Shown piece after piece: positions 11,390-23,207 of a stretch of 64,000 bases of DNA. This DNA comes from Armigeres subalbatus (Eukaryota > Arthropoda > Insecta > Diptera > Culicidae), in the NCBI RefSeq assembly GCF_024139115.2, contig NW_026942522.1:26797-90796 (forward strand), written 5' to 3'. Numbering within the stretch: position 1 is the stretch's first letter; every line of letters begins with the position of its first letter. Made by a program: the position numbers and the translations under genes. Under the pieces are notes generated by a model that was not told the origin of the DNA, searched no databases, and was given only the letters and a program-made list of their open reading frames with translations.

Positions 11390-12416
11390 CATCATTGTCC
11401 CAAGTAGGAATAAAAAACTGCCGATTTGAGCGATTAAATATCATTTCTTTCACACTGTTGTTGTTCTCCATTTGTTTTTAAATTTCGATTGACTTTCTTC
11501 GTTTCTTTCTTTGCAGTTTCTCACATTTTCATCGCAGAAAAAAATATATTTATACTTCATATACGCCATGTGCTTGCACTTTAATTGGCGCTTCTACACA
11601 CTTCCCTATTTACAACCCATTCTGTGTGTGTATGCGCGTTGTGTGTGGATCAATATTTTATCTCTATTAAAAAAATCAATCTATTACTTTTTTTCGTGGG
11701 TTCAATTTTAGGTCTTCTTTTTATTATTATTTTTTTATTTGTTATCAGTGGGAAGGGAGAAAGTGCACCATTCTACTCGTATTGTTTTCTTGCTTTTCAT
11801 ATAATACATCACGCATTCACGCACTTTTCTATTGTAAAGATTCCGCTAGTTTTTCGGTATTGGTTTCTTTAGCAATTAATATCATTGCCGCACACGTTGT
11901 GCGTGTGCTGTTACCCACGTTATTTTTATGGGGTTAAAATTGAAGTATTATGGCATTACGATTTCTTCTCAAAATTATTTTCTTTAAGGAAGCATTCTCT
12001 ATTTTGTTCTTCATTTTTTTCGTGTTTATTTCACATTTTTGGGATTATTTTTGGCATTGATCCAACAAAAAAGAAATAAATGAAAAGGGACATAGGAGCA
12101 GAAGTTTAGGCTTAAAATAAGTGTAAATGTTACAGCTTCTTTGCTCAGTCAAAGTAATATCATTATATTTTAATAGACTACAGTTGTAAAAAATAGTGTT
12201 TTTCTTCGAAATTCAATAAAGATAATAGCAAACAAAATACATTAGTGGAAGTACGATACAATAATTACACTGGAAATACGATGAATAAGCAGACAACGAC
12301 GGATTTTTTAAATATGGTTACGAAACATTTTTCAGTCCTTATTTGTGTGAATTTTCAAATGGTTATAGACCACATGGAATAAGTGGCTAATATAGCTCTA
12401 GATTCTCACAATTTAA
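11390..12416. other. T-rich low-complexity stretch, no gene recognised
   Basis: The + strand is strongly enriched in T and CT runs from about 11440 to 12080. This produces Phe/Leu/Tyr-rich chance translations in all three frames (11511-12079) that look like membrane proteins but share no start, domain or splice structure. I see nothing functional. Confidence 0.55.
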
Positions 12417-12660
12417 TCAGAAGGAATTCCTGGAGAAAATCGAGGATGGAAGAACTCTAGAACGAGCTCCAGGAGGAATAATTCCTGGAGGAACTCCTGA
12501 AAAAAGGAAAGCCAGTAACAAATTCTGGATGAACTCCGAGAGGAATTCCAGGAGGAATTCCAAAAAGAATTTTTGGAGGGTCTCCAGGAGCAACTTCAAG
12601 AAGAATTCCTGGGGGAACTTCAAAAGGTATTCTTTGAGAAACTCCAGGAGGAACTCAGTA
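12417..12660. repeat. Degenerate minisatellite built on GGAATTCCTGGAGGAACTCC
   Basis: Repeated, diverged copies of GGA(A/C)TTCC(T/A)GGAGGAA, self-complementary around GGAATTCC. A second block of the same motif lies at 51826-52206 inside the tetraspanin gene. The - strand reading frame here (68 codons of Phe/Leu/Glu) follows from the repeat and is not a gene. Confidence 0.75.
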
Positions 12661-12699
12661 TTTTAATGTGGTAAAGTTTTCAGTGGTAAAACATGTTTC

Positions 12700-13640
12700 A
12701 GAATCTCTCGTTGATTTGCTTTGGAATCGTTCGAATCGATTTGTTTTAGAATCAGTCGAAGATTTGCTTCGGAATTCCTTGGAGATTTAATTCGGAGTCT
12801 CTCGACGTTTTGCCTCGGAAACCCTTAATGATTTGCTACGAAATCCCTCGACGAATTGCTTTGGAATCTTTCGACAATTCGCTTCGTCGAAGTCTCGTCG
12901 GTTTGCTTCGGAATCCCTCGAAAAATTTAGTTCGGAGTTCCTCGACGAGTTACTTCGGAACATTCAACGATTTGCTTCGAAATCCTTTAACGATCCCTGC
13001 AACATTCCTGAAGGATTCTTTTCGAAATCGTTGGAGGATCCTTTTCGGAATACCTGGAGGATTATTTCGAGTCTTTCAACGATTTGCTCCGGGATACCTC
13101 GACAGGTTGCTTCGGAGTCCTTCTACGATTTGCTTCTACCTCCCTGGAACACTTCCGACGGAATCTCTGAAACATTCCCGTCGGAACTCCTGGAACATTC
13201 CCATCGGAATTCCTGGAGTATTCCCGTCGGAATTCCTGGAGGATTCCATTCGGAATCTCTAGAAGATTCTCATTGGAATCCCTGAAACATTTCCGTCGAA
13301 TTCTCAGAAGCATTCCCGAAATACGAATCCCGAAACATTATCGTAGCAATCCTTGGAACATTCCCGTTCAAATTTCTGGAATATTCCAGTCAGAATTCCT
13401 TGAGGATGGAGGATCCCTAGAAGATTATCATTAGAATCCCTGGAACCATCCCCTCGGAATCTCTGAAATTTTCCCGTTGGAATTCCTGAAACATTCCCGT
13501 CGGAATCACTAGAGGATTCCCATCGACATCCCGGGAGGATCTGGAATTCCTGGAACATTCCCTTCGGACTCCCTGGAATATTCTCTTCAGAATCCCTGAA
13601 GGTTCCCTTCGGTATGCTTGTAGGATTCTCGTCAGAGTCC
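12700..13640. repeat. Minisatellite with 23-bp period, about 40 diverged units
   Basis: The unit drifts along the array from GATTTGCTTCGGAATCCCTC to CGGAATTCCTGGAACATTCC, each with three further bases completing 23. Because 23 is not divisible by three, a stop-free unit leaves several frames open. This creates two overlapping 150-codon frames on + and frames of 83 and 137 codons on -. They are repeat artefacts. A short ATT run (13660-13672) follows, and nothing is recognised from 13680 to 14112. Confidence 0.82.
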
Positions 13641-14112
13641 CTCGAGAAATGTTTCATTATTATTATTATTTCAATAGAGATAGATATAATATTTATGAAA
13701 TATGCAAAAATATCCACTGCCTACCGCGGTTGGAACTTTTGAGTGTGCAGGGCACACCCGAGTTCTACTATACTGAGTTGGCCTTTTACGCGAATACATT
13801 CCTTCTATTTCTCGGTTGACCTAAATAACCCCAACTTTGTAGAAACCACCTGATTTTTTTGGATTTTTTTTGGATTTTTTGTGTGGTAAACTCAATGCTT
13901 CATTAAGTCCAAAGGCCAGAAACAAGCAAAAACAAACCGCATAAAAAGCGACCCCAGTGTAGACACAATAAGCCATTTTATGAGACAGATTCGATCAGCT
14001 GATCGAAATTTTGAGTGGACGGCTCGGTCTTTGTTTTGGTAAATTTGCATGCAAACCATCATCATCATCATTTCATTCCATTTTCGCAAATGTTCCTTGT
14101 AAAATGTAAATA

Positions 14113-14325
14113 GGGAGCGGGACCATTTGGGCAGTACCCCCTATTCCCGTCCACAACATTAATAACTCGACCGCTTTCCAACCAAATGGCTTGATTGTTT
14201 CTACATCACTAGATATCGACAGGAACTAACCATGTACTAAAAAACAAGTAATTCGATTGTAATGCGCTGGAGTAATGAACTTTGCTGACGGGAATAGGGG
14301 GTACTGCCCAAATGGTTCTCTACCC
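14113..14325. mobile_element. MITE of 213 bp with about 40-bp TIRs, TA target
   Basis: Both ends, read inward, carry ACCATTTGGGCAGTACCCCC followed by TATTCCCGTC after a variable GGGAGCGGG or GGGTAGAGA. TA is duplicated at 14111-14112 and 14326-14327. The arms are nearly identical, so this copy is comparatively young. There is no coding sequence. Confidence 0.85.
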
Positions 14326-14524
14326 TATTAGTGTTAGGTGTCCTGTCATTTGAGCTTTCACCATTCGAGCATTTTGATCAATGTGGTGTATGAGAAGGCT
14401 TGAATTCGCTGAATCAGCACCTTCTTATATGCAACATTGGTCAAAATGCTCGGAGCGGTTGGTGCAGTTGACCTCCAGAAAAGTCAAATCAGAGACTGAC
14501 CCGCAGGCAGGCTGGCGGCCATTA

Positions 14525-15842
14525 GAGTAGAGTGGGGCAAGAGTGCGCGTGGGGTAAGAGTACGTTTTCGATTTTTCGAAGTAATAAAAAAAGATAAACT
14601 AGCAGCACTGCATCAGTTTGACAGGTATTCTGGCCAACTATTATCATGTGTAATTGTAAACGATTTGAATAAACAACAAGGGAGATATGGAGGTAGATAA
14701 CTTTTTGGTCATTTTGCTAAAAATAATTGGATTTCCGCAACTAGTATTTCATTACCATATATACGTTCAATCAGGTGAACATTATACCATTTCGATAACC
14801 TATTGTATAGAGTACTTTATGGTACAGAACACCAATCCGGATGGTTCTCCATGAAGTCAAAACCATTACTTGAATAATTTTTGGGACTGTGGGGTAAAAG
14901 TACGCAGGAACCGGTGGGGCAAGAGTACGCATATGAATCTTCAAGTTATGATGTCAAACCCGTATCTCCGGCCGAAATAAGACTTCTTTCAAAGCGTAAA
15001 GATCCACAACTAAGAAAAAAGGGACAGAATTCGAAATTATCACAAGTTTTTAGGATAAGTTGAAGTAATTCGGTGTTAGAAAGGACTTAGCGAACAAAGC
15101 ACTGAAGCGAAATAATGAAATTGTATTAGGACTTGTTGTACACCTAAACATAGTACGAAAACACAATTTCATCTAAATGATAATTTAATTTAATCAAAAT
15201 AAACATTCATAAATTACGCAACGTTTAGCTGGGAGGGGTTGCGAGATGTGTGACGATCCATATATTTTTAGAGGATTCACACAAATAGTGTAAGATAGGG
15301 GGGGGGAGGGGTGATGAAATAGCATAATTTTACGTTACGTGATTGGTGGACTTTCTTTAAGGAAAATGCCTTTGTATACGCCACGCGAAACCTGATATAT
15401 ATTTTTACCTCTGTAGTTTTTTGTATATATAAAAAACAATGGTTTTTCGTATGAAAGTGCACATTTTTAGGACCCCCTCCCCCTTTAAGAGTTGCGTAAT
15501 CTTTAAACATTCCCTAATATATGCTCATTAAACATCAATTAAATTTTATTAACTCTTATTTGTGGTAATATATACTTAAAGCACATGATTGAATAAATGC
15601 GTACTCTTACCCCACCCAATGCGCACTTTTACCCCACCGGTGGGGTAAGAGTGCGTTTTTCACTTGTCTTGCAATAAGGGTTCTACTAAAACGAATCTCA
15701 ATAATTTCAATATTTTTTCCAATGGGTAACATAAAGGAAGAGTATATGAATCATGGAAACTGATTTGATATGCATAAGCTTGCTTAATAAGGGCCACATG
15801 ATCGATTGAAAACTAAGTGCGTACTCTTGCCCCACTCTACTC
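14525..15842. mobile_element. TIR element of 1.3 kb, TA target, with internal GGGGCAAGAGT motifs
   Basis: Perfect terminal inverted repeats GAGTAGAGTGGGGCAAGAGT, flanked by TA (14523-14524, 15843-15844). The motif TGGGG(C/T)AA(G/A)AGTRCGC recurs inside at about 14550, 14890, 14918, 15602 and 15640 in both orientations. This resembles clustered transposase-binding sites. There is no transposase. A second element is nested at about 15202-15520. Confidence 0.82.
15202..15520. mobile_element. MITE-like insert with ATTACGCAAC arms
   Basis: The left arm contains CATAAATTACGCAACG and the right arm, in reverse complement, TAAAGATTACGCAACTC. Each is next to a G-rich or C-rich run (15298-15310 and 15474-15483). 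The limits are approximate and no target duplication was established. It is similar in design to the MITE at 8455-8618. Confidence 0.5.
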
Positions 15843-17235
15843 TACCGCTCGCGGAAAACTGGATAAAATGTCTTATGCAACGTACACACCAGTCAAGCAG
15901 TTTGACGAACATTGACTCCACCTCTCGTTTATTCAATCATCCATCAAGTTTTACCAACAGCGGCACGAACACACGCTGAACCACACGGGTTCAATTATTT
16001 TCTCCGGAGAAGTTGTTTCTTTGCGTTAGAAACCTCGAACAGTTTTTTAAATCTTTAATTTTTGTGATTTTTTATAGTTATTAACACCTCGAACAGGTTG
16101 TGGACCCAACGGAAAGCTTCTGATAAAAAAAATGAAGAGTGGAGATTTTCATTATTTTTTTTTCGAACCGTTGGAGTGGGCTAAAATTGTCTTGTCTTCC
16201 TATCAAGTATGGTCGTTCTCCGTAAAAGTGTTGCTGCGGAGGGTGTTGCTCCGAAAACACATTGAACCAGGTACTGGACGTTTGGTGAAACGGAGACGAG
16301 AAATCGTTGGCCACGACCCATTTAATGGTGAATGAAAGTCAACATGGGCTGATTCGTACCAAGACGATGGCGGACAGGTGATTAGCTTTGAAGCCGAACC
16401 ATGCGAAAACTACGCTAGGGCAGCGAGTGACAGTCCTTCAGCAAACCACGAAAAAATAATTACAAGGTAGATGACAGCATGGAAACCATGGAATCAGGAC
16501 ACATCGAAGAAGGGGACATTCGACGTAGTCCCGTAACACGGTAGATCACTTTGACGTAGTGTGTTGCGGTATAAGATCTACCAAACAGAGCCCTAGCTTA
16601 ATCCATTTTTCTAGCTAGGGCAATAAGTTGTGGTAATTAAGGATCCATCGTATTTAGTCCCCGCTACCAACAGCAGTCTCAGAAATAAAACATAATTTAT
16701 GTTACCTTGCAGACAGTTGAAAGACTCGAATTCCTCTTGTTTGAGGCTAAACTGTATGCAGCGGAAACAACTTTTCAAGCAATTAGTTAAAAACCTCGGT
16801 ACCCGGTCCTAGGCTGAACTGACCGCTGGAAAAATCGAGTTAGGGGTTTGAATACGTACTAACTATTCATGAACTGTTGAAAAATGGTAGTGAGAGGAAC
16901 ACACGGAAATTCTTATTACTGAACAAATTCTCTTGCTTGAAATGGTCTTGTAGACAGAGCTAAATCCCGGGTTTTAAGAGTTTCACTGGTGATATTCTAG
17001 AAGCAAGACACGGATGTGGCTAGGGCTCCGATGCATGGCCAAAAACAGTATTGCTGTTCTGTTTTCTCAAGAAAGGATTGATTTCCTATTGATAAGGGGC
17101 GCGCCTTCAATGGGATTGCTCTCTATGAAGGGTCTAAATAGCGGGACCTTGTCATGGTGGTCTTGAGAAAACAAAACAACAACTGTATCGAAACCGATAC
17201 TGCATTGCTTCTTAATAGCACTGGAGTAATTCGAC
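15843..17235. other. No gene recognised upstream of a Penelope-like relic
   Basis: The region contains only short reading frames without known motifs. Part of it probably belongs to the 5' section of the Penelope-like element that becomes recognisable at 17285, but no residue pattern supports an exact start. Confidence 0.4.
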
Positions 17236-17893
17236 ATGCACTCAAACACTAAGGATACGGGTAACGCTACAATAGATCTAATAATTGGTCGCAGTGGCAC
17301 ACTCGAACAGGAAAAAAAATCATTCGACGTAGCGGCATTGTTCCCTAGCGTTCCAGTGAGAGATGCTCTGAATCTTCTTGAGGATTGGCTGCTCACACAA
17401 AGGACAGAAGCAACATGGCGAGGAAAGGTGAAATGTGCTTAAATCTGGCAAGGCTATGTATGACGGAGTACTACTTCACATTTCGTGGCAACTACTATAA
17501 ACAGACAAAGGGAGCACCAATGGGAAATCCGCTATCACCGTTTTTCGGCGAACTGTCCATGGCGAATTTGGAGAACAACCTACAGGAACAAGGAATACTA
17601 CCCGAGAGACGGTAGAGATACGTCGAAGACATCTTCAGCATCATCAACTGAAAGGATTTACTCAGGATTCTGGAAGCGATAAACAACGTGCATAAGGACA
17701 TCAAATTTACCTTCAAGGAGGAAAAAGAAGGTAAGCTACCTTTCTTGGATCTACTGGTCATCAGGGAAGCAAATACAACATTAAGCCTCGAAATCTACAG
17801 GAAGCTCACGAACACGATGAGAGTCATCCCATATACATCGAACCATTCGTGGTTACATAAAATGGTAGCATTTCATCACATGGTGAGTGAGTA
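17236..17893 (+). pseudogene. Penelope-like element reverse transcriptase fragment
   Basis: Conserved Penelope-type RT blocks appear in order but in different frames. They are SFDVAALFPSVPVRDAL (about 17320-17370), YYKQTKGAPMGNPLSPFFGE (about 17491-17550), the palm motif region at about 17615-17650, and LPFLDLLVIRE followed by an EIYRKLTNT block (about 17737-17820). The catalytic motif reads YVED where YVDD is expected, and a TAG stop lies just before it. Frameshifts occur near 17400, 17610 and 17680. The GIY-YIG endonuclease expected downstream is absent, and the element is cut off where the next retrotransposon begins at about 17900. Confidence 0.72.
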
Positions 17894-18186
17894 ATGGTGA
17901 GTTGACATCCGGAAAGGGGCGTCTAACATAGCTGTGGTCTTCACCAGTTCCAATACTCACGCTTCCACGGGTCTTCCGATGACAATTGACCACCAGCTAA
18001 GGGTTGCGTACTTAGCCTGGGTTATTCGGACATCAGCTAGAGTGAGAGGGTGGGGTCTGCCTAGGATGTGGTAGGGTTCGACAGTGGGCTCTGTTGAACT
18101 TCTATAAAAAGCTGCATGTGTCCCCAAGTAGGCCCTATCAAAACGACCGTGTGCCGCTCAAAGCGCACTAGCCTAGTCCTGGTGTT

Positions 18187-18257
18187 TTACTTACTTACTT
18201 ATGGATCCTGTACACCTCCGGTGGTGCAAAGGGCCGACTTGAAAGATCTCCATCCTG
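18187..18257 (-). mobile_element. 5'-truncated 71-bp copy of the 3' end of element A, inverted
   Basis: Starts TTACTTACTTACTTATGGAT and is the reverse complement of the 3' end at about 21415-21485, tail included. It is flanked by a 12-bp direct duplication AGTCCTGGTGTT (18175-18186 and 18258-18269). The related 5' UTR at 54358-54369 has a single AGTCCTGGTGTT, so the empty site is visible. This is an extreme 5'-truncated retroposition. Confidence 0.88.
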
Positions 18258-18537
18258 AGTCCTGGTGTTGGGTGGACTTTAAACAAATTTGACCCGACTG
18301 ATCGAGCGTGTGTTCACCAAGGAGGTGCGGCTCCAACAGCGTCTGGTCTGGCATCCAGCGGCTGAGTATGAAATGCTATTCCCCGGAAGCTATACCTAAG
18401 ATGGCAGCCCCATCCCGGTGGATAGGGAACCTTGGGCCAACAACCTACTGTTCCCGAAACATCAATTTGTTCGAGAATCCGATAATGAAAGAATACGGAC
18501 TGATTTTACGCCGACGATTCTTAACGCGAAACAACGG

Positions 18538-21470
18538 ACACGAATAGGAACATGGAACGTTTTAACCCTAGCCTAGCAGGGTAAATTGGCACAACTTTCC
18601 AATGAGGCACGCCGCATGAAGCTTGAGATCCTGGGACTGAGTGAAGTCCGTTGGCCAAACTTTGGAGAACACAGAACGCCGTCGGGACAAGTTCTGCTAT
18701 ACTCTGGTTTACGAGGTGAACACGCTCCCCGGCATCGCGGAGTTGGCGTCCTACTAAGCGCTCAGGCATACTCTGCGCTTATGAAGTGGGAACCTATAAG
18801 TGAAAGGATAATCGTTGCCAGATTTAGAACACGGGTCCGAAACCTTACTATAATCCAATGTTATGCGCCAACCGATGCTGCGGACCTGCAAGACAAAGAG
18901 AACTTCTACAGTCATCTCAATGCCGTCGTAGATAGAATTCCGAAGGGTGATATCAAGATCTGTTTGGGCGACTCCAATGCAAAGATCGGATCCGACAACT
19001 CGAACCATGAGCGCATTATGGGACGCCATGGTCTCGGAGAAATGAGCGAAAACGGAGAGCTGTTCGCAGAATTTTGTGGTAATAACGACATGGTGATCGG
19101 GGGATCGCTCTTCCCTCATCGACCGGTTCACAAGGTCACGTGGGTCTCCCGTGACGGCTTTACAGAAAATCAAATCGACCACATCTGCAACAGCGGGAAA
19201 TGGAAACGGAACCTTCATGATGTACGGAATAAACGTAGTGCCGATATCGCGTCTGATCATCACCTCCTCGTCATCGAAATACGCCTGCGCATTGCGCGGA
19301 TTCGTCGGCAGGAGGAAAGAGTTGGACGACGATTCAACACACGCCGACTGGAAGATGCCACGGTGAAACGGTCCTTCGTTGAAGAACTGGAGATGCGTGC
19401 TGCAGATATTCCGGAAGGTGGCAGCGTGGAAGACCAATGGACCGCCATCAAGAATGCCTTCATCGCCACCAGCGAGAACAATCTGAGCGAACTAAGCACC
19501 CAGAGAAAACAATGGATCACCGATGAGACCTGGAGGAAGATAGAGGAGCGAAGAGAAGCCAAAGCTGCGATAGAGCGATCGAAAACCAGAGGAGCCAAAG
19601 TCTTAGCCCGTCAACGATACGCGACTCTTGAGAAGGAAGTAAAACGCTCATGTCGACGGGACAAGCGAGCGTGGGCAGACTCTCTGGCCGACGAAGGAGA
19701 GAGAGCCGCCGCAACCGGGGACATTCGCCTCCTCTACGATATCTCACGACGCTTAAGCGGGGCGGAGATGAATGCAATGATGCCTGTGAAAGACGCGAAT
19801 GATCAGTTATTGACCGATCCAACTGACCAGCTGAAACGCTGGTTCGAGCACTTCGAACAACTTTTTCAAGTGCCAGCCAGGCCATCACCACCTCGGCATG
19901 ATCTGCCTAGGATCCGACGTATAACACGCGTCAATACCGAAGTTCCATCACTGCTAGAGATTCAAACAGCCATCCAAAGCATGAAATCGAATAAGGCCCC
20001 AGGGGTCGACCGCATATCAGCCGAGATGCTCAAAGCTGACTCCATGACATCCGCTCAACTACTGCATCGTTTATTTCGTAATATCTGGGACACCGCAACT
20101 TTCCCGGTCGACTGGATGCAAGGTATCTTAGTGAAGGTGCCCAAAAAGGGTGACCTGACTTTATATGCGATAACTGGCGAGGCATTATGTTGCTGTGTAC
20201 CGTTCTGTGCAAAATTATCCTAGCCCGGATTCAGGAGAAGATCGATGCGACTCTCCGGCGGCAGCAAGCCGGATTCCGTGCCGGAAGATCCTGTGTGGAC
20301 CATATTGTCACGCTCCGCATCATTCTGGAGCAGGTCAACAAATTCCAAGAGTCCCTTTACTTGATATTCATTGACTACGAAAAAGCTTTCGACCGTCTCA
20401 ATAACGAGAATATGTGGGGCGCCCTGAGACGCAAGGGAGTTCCTGAGGAATTCATCGGCCTCATCGAGGCACAGTACGAGGCCTTCTCGTGTAGAGTGCT
20501 GCACAATGGGGTCTTGTCCGACCCTATCCGGGTCGTAGCTGGTGTGAGGCAAGGATGTATTCTATCACCGTAACTGTTCCTCATCGTAATCGACGAGATT
20601 CTGGTAGATGCGATTGACCGTGAACCAAACCGCGGGCTGTTATGGCAGCCTATAACCATGGAGCACCTAAACGACTTCGAATTAGCTGATGATGTTGCAC
20701 TCCTCGCGCAACGGCGCTCTGATATGCAGAGTAAGCTCAACGACCTTGCCGAGCGCTCCTCTTCGGCAGGTTTAGTCATCAACGTCAACAAAACCAAATC
20801 GTTGGATGTAAACACGGTGACTCCTTCCAGTTTCACAGTAACCGGGCAACCAGTGGAAAATGTTGAAAGCTTCCAATATCTTGGTAGCCAAATGGCGTCA
20901 GACGGCGGTACTAAGATCGACATAGGCGCACGGATAAAGAAAGCAAGGGCTCCCTTTGCGAGTTTGAGAAATATCTGGAAAAACAGGCAGATAAGTGAAC
21001 GCACCAAAATACGAATTTTCAACTCTAACGTGAAATCTGTGCTGTTATACGCTAGCGAAACATGGTGTGCATCAGTGGAGAACACTCAACGGCTGCAGGT
21101 GTTCATTAACAGATGCCTGCGGTATATAATTCGGGCCTGGTGGCCTCACAACTGGATCTCAAACAACGAGCTCCATCGTCGTTGTCACCAGAGGCCGATA
21201 GCAACAGAAATTCGGGATCGGAAGTGGGATTGGGTAGGCCATACTCTACGTAGGAAACGAAATCAGTAAACAAGCATTAGACTGGAACCCAGCAGGAAAT
21301 CGCAGCAGAGGCAGACCCAGAGGCTCATGGCAGTGAAGCCTCAATAATGAAGTAAAAGAAGTCGACCGAAATCTAACATGGCAACAGGTTAAAGCGATAG
21401 CCGGGCAACGCTCAGGATGGATATCTTTCAAGTCGGCCCTTTGCATCACCGGAGGTGTACAGGATTCATA
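18538..21470 (+). pseudogene. Endonuclease-reverse transcriptase of non-LTR element A
   Basis: Would nick the target and prime reverse transcription from it. The APE-type endonuclease begins with GTWNVLTLA, immediately interrupted by TAG near 18577. It continues with LGLSEVRWPN, GDSNAKIG (about 18968-18991) and SDHHLLVIE (about 19253-19280). RT blocks are NKAPGVDRISAEML, FRAGRSCVDH, FIDYEKAFDRL and the catalytic LADDVALL (about 20685-20708), then a C-terminal FNSNVKSVLLYASETW region. Damage: the TAG in the endonuclease, a frameshift near 20165, TAA at about 20571 within the block CILSP, and a frameshift near 21265. The catalytic residues themselves look intact. Confidence 0.85.
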
Positions 21471-21506
21471 AGTAAGTAAATAAGTAAGAAAAACAAAGAT
21501 GATCGC

Positions 21507-22158
21507 ATGGGTTGCAATTGATGATGATGATGATACTACCATCTATTGTAGCAAGGCATCTGCCGATAGCACTGGCCATATCTGACAAACGATTTGATCA
21601 TGATTATATTATTGATTGTATTTCATCAGACTCCTGTATGAAGGGCCAAAAATGGATGGGGTGGTTCCATAAGCAAAGACGCTTATGCGAATCCACGGGA
21701 TGAGTAGAGAATCTCCTTCCAGAAGAAAGTTCGTACAAACAATAATACAATTAAGCCCTCATTTCCCAGATTGACCCAATAGATGGGGAGAAGAGCCCGC
21801 CCTTTATCCACGAAATGTTAACAATAGAAAGTTGGCAATTCCACTCTTCCTATCCAAATCGCTTCAATCGGGTGCCCTGATGGTTATTTTATATCTATAT
21901 AATCATACAGTTCAAATAAAAGTAAAAAAAAATATATAATGGAATATTCTCACCAAATTTCCGTGCTTGAAAAATACATCTTTCATCGTTTGTCCTGGAT
22001 GAGAGTGATCCTTTCATTATGTTTTGGAATAAATTGTTCTCTCCAAAACCGAGTCCAAAATATCCTGTTTACAATGAGACGAGTTGTCCAAAACTTGAAA
22101 AAATAAATCTTGAATCCTTACGTAATTATTATTAATTAATTATTATGGGTTGCAATTG
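21507..22158. repeat. 624-bp segment between 14-bp direct repeats
   Basis: ATGGGTTGCAATTG occurs at 21507-21520 and again at 22145-22158. The segment between begins with a GAT trinucleotide run, which on the - strand would be an ATC-type 3' tail. This is the layout of a retroposed insert on the - strand with a long target duplication. The interior has no recognisable coding sequence, so the source is unknown. Confidence 0.45.
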
Positions 22159-22474
22159 GGTCCTAAAATGAAGAATCGATATTCGATTTTTTTGTTCAGT
22201 GTACTATAAAGTTAATCATCCTAAACGAGTCAGTTTTTCTTCCGACTCAAAAGTCGAAAGGAACATTGTATAATTTGAAATTTTAAAATAGATGAAAAAT
22301 GCTTCCTTGACATTTTCGATCTTGTCTTGTTTGATGAACACTCAGGAAAATAGCTCTTACAATTTTCATAAGACCAATCTTATGATAACATTTCATAAGA
22401 ATGGAATTATGAAAATCATAAGACCTTGTTTTGCCAAATTCTGGATTTATATTAGCTATCCAGCGAAAGGTTAT

Positions 22475-23207
22475 TATTTATTTATTCAGACTAAGGCCGA
22501 AGTGGCCTGTGCGGTATATAAGAGTCTTCTCCATTCGGCTCGGTCCATGGCTACACGTCGCCAACCACGCAGTCTACGGAGGGTCCGCAAGTCATCTTCC
22601 ACCTGATCGATCCACCTTGCCCGCTGCGCACCTCGCCTTCTTGTGCCCGTCGGATCGTTGTCGAGAACCATTTTCACCGGGTTACTGTCCGACATTCTGG
22701 CTACGTGCCCGGCCCATCGCAGTCGTCCGATTTTCGCGGTGTGAACGATGGATGGTTCTCCCAACAGCTGATGCAATTCGTGGTTCATTCGCCTCCTCCA
22801 CGTACCGTCCGCCATCTGCACCCCACCATAGATGGTACGCAGCACTTTCCTTTCGAAAACTCCAAGTGCGCCTCCACGAGCATCGTCCAGGTCTCGTGTC
22901 CGTAGAGGACTACCGGTCTAATTAGCGTTTTGTAGATTGTCAGTTTGGTACGGCGGCGAACTCTATTCGATCGGAGCGTCTTGCGGAGTCCAAAGTACGT
23001 ACGATTTCCAGCCACTATGCGTCTCCGAATTTCTCTGCTGGTGTCATTTTCGGCAGTCACCAGTGAGCCCAAGTACACAAATTCTTCTACCACCTCGATT
23101 TCGTCACCACCGATGCAAACTCGCGGTGGGTGGCTCACATTGTCTTCTCTTGAACCTCTTCCTATCATGTACTTCGTCTTCGACGTGTTGATGACTAGTC
23201 CGATCAA
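22475..23207 (-). pseudogene. RTE-clade 3' fragment (RT C-terminus and basic tail), - strand
   Basis: Reading from 23207 down, it encodes GLVINTSKTKYMIGRGS, EEFVYLGSLVTAE, RPVVLYGHETWTM and, after a frameshift near 22850, ELHQLLGEPSIVHTAKIGRL and the arginine-rich tail. It ends with the family terminus and an AAATAAATAA-type tail at 22475-22490. It is 5'-truncated just upstream of the RT thumb, lacks the catalytic FADD block, and is nearly collinear with 56740-57445 of the longest copy. Confidence 0.85.

Larger units (their letters stand above)
17900..21482 (+). mobile_element. Non-LTR retrotransposon copy A (RTE-like), 3.6 kb, inactive
   Basis: A long 5' untranslated region (17900-18537), an endonuclease-RT reading region and a 3' end with an AAGT-type microsatellite tail (21470-21488). 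The 5' UTR from about 18040 to 18330 is clearly homologous to that of the different RTE copy at 53930-54430, including TATAAAAAGCTGCATGT. A 71-bp inverted piece of the family's own 3' end is inserted in the 5' UTR. The clade is judged from the APE-type endonuclease and C-terminal RT style; a phylogeny was not possible. Confidence 0.82.

Noticed and set aside
11511..12079. Several Phe/Leu/Tyr-rich frames resembling small membrane proteins
   Set aside because: They arise in all frames from a T-rich stretch and lack splice structure, motifs or consistent starts.
12810..13285. Two overlapping 150-codon open frames on the + strand
   Set aside because: They run through a 23-bp period minisatellite, which keeps several frames open by itself; the peptides are 23-residue repeats with no known domain.
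18754..19891. Long - strand frames opposite the non-LTR endonuclease gene (up to 227 codons)
   Set aside because: They are shadows of the + strand gene, whose endonuclease motifs are unambiguous.
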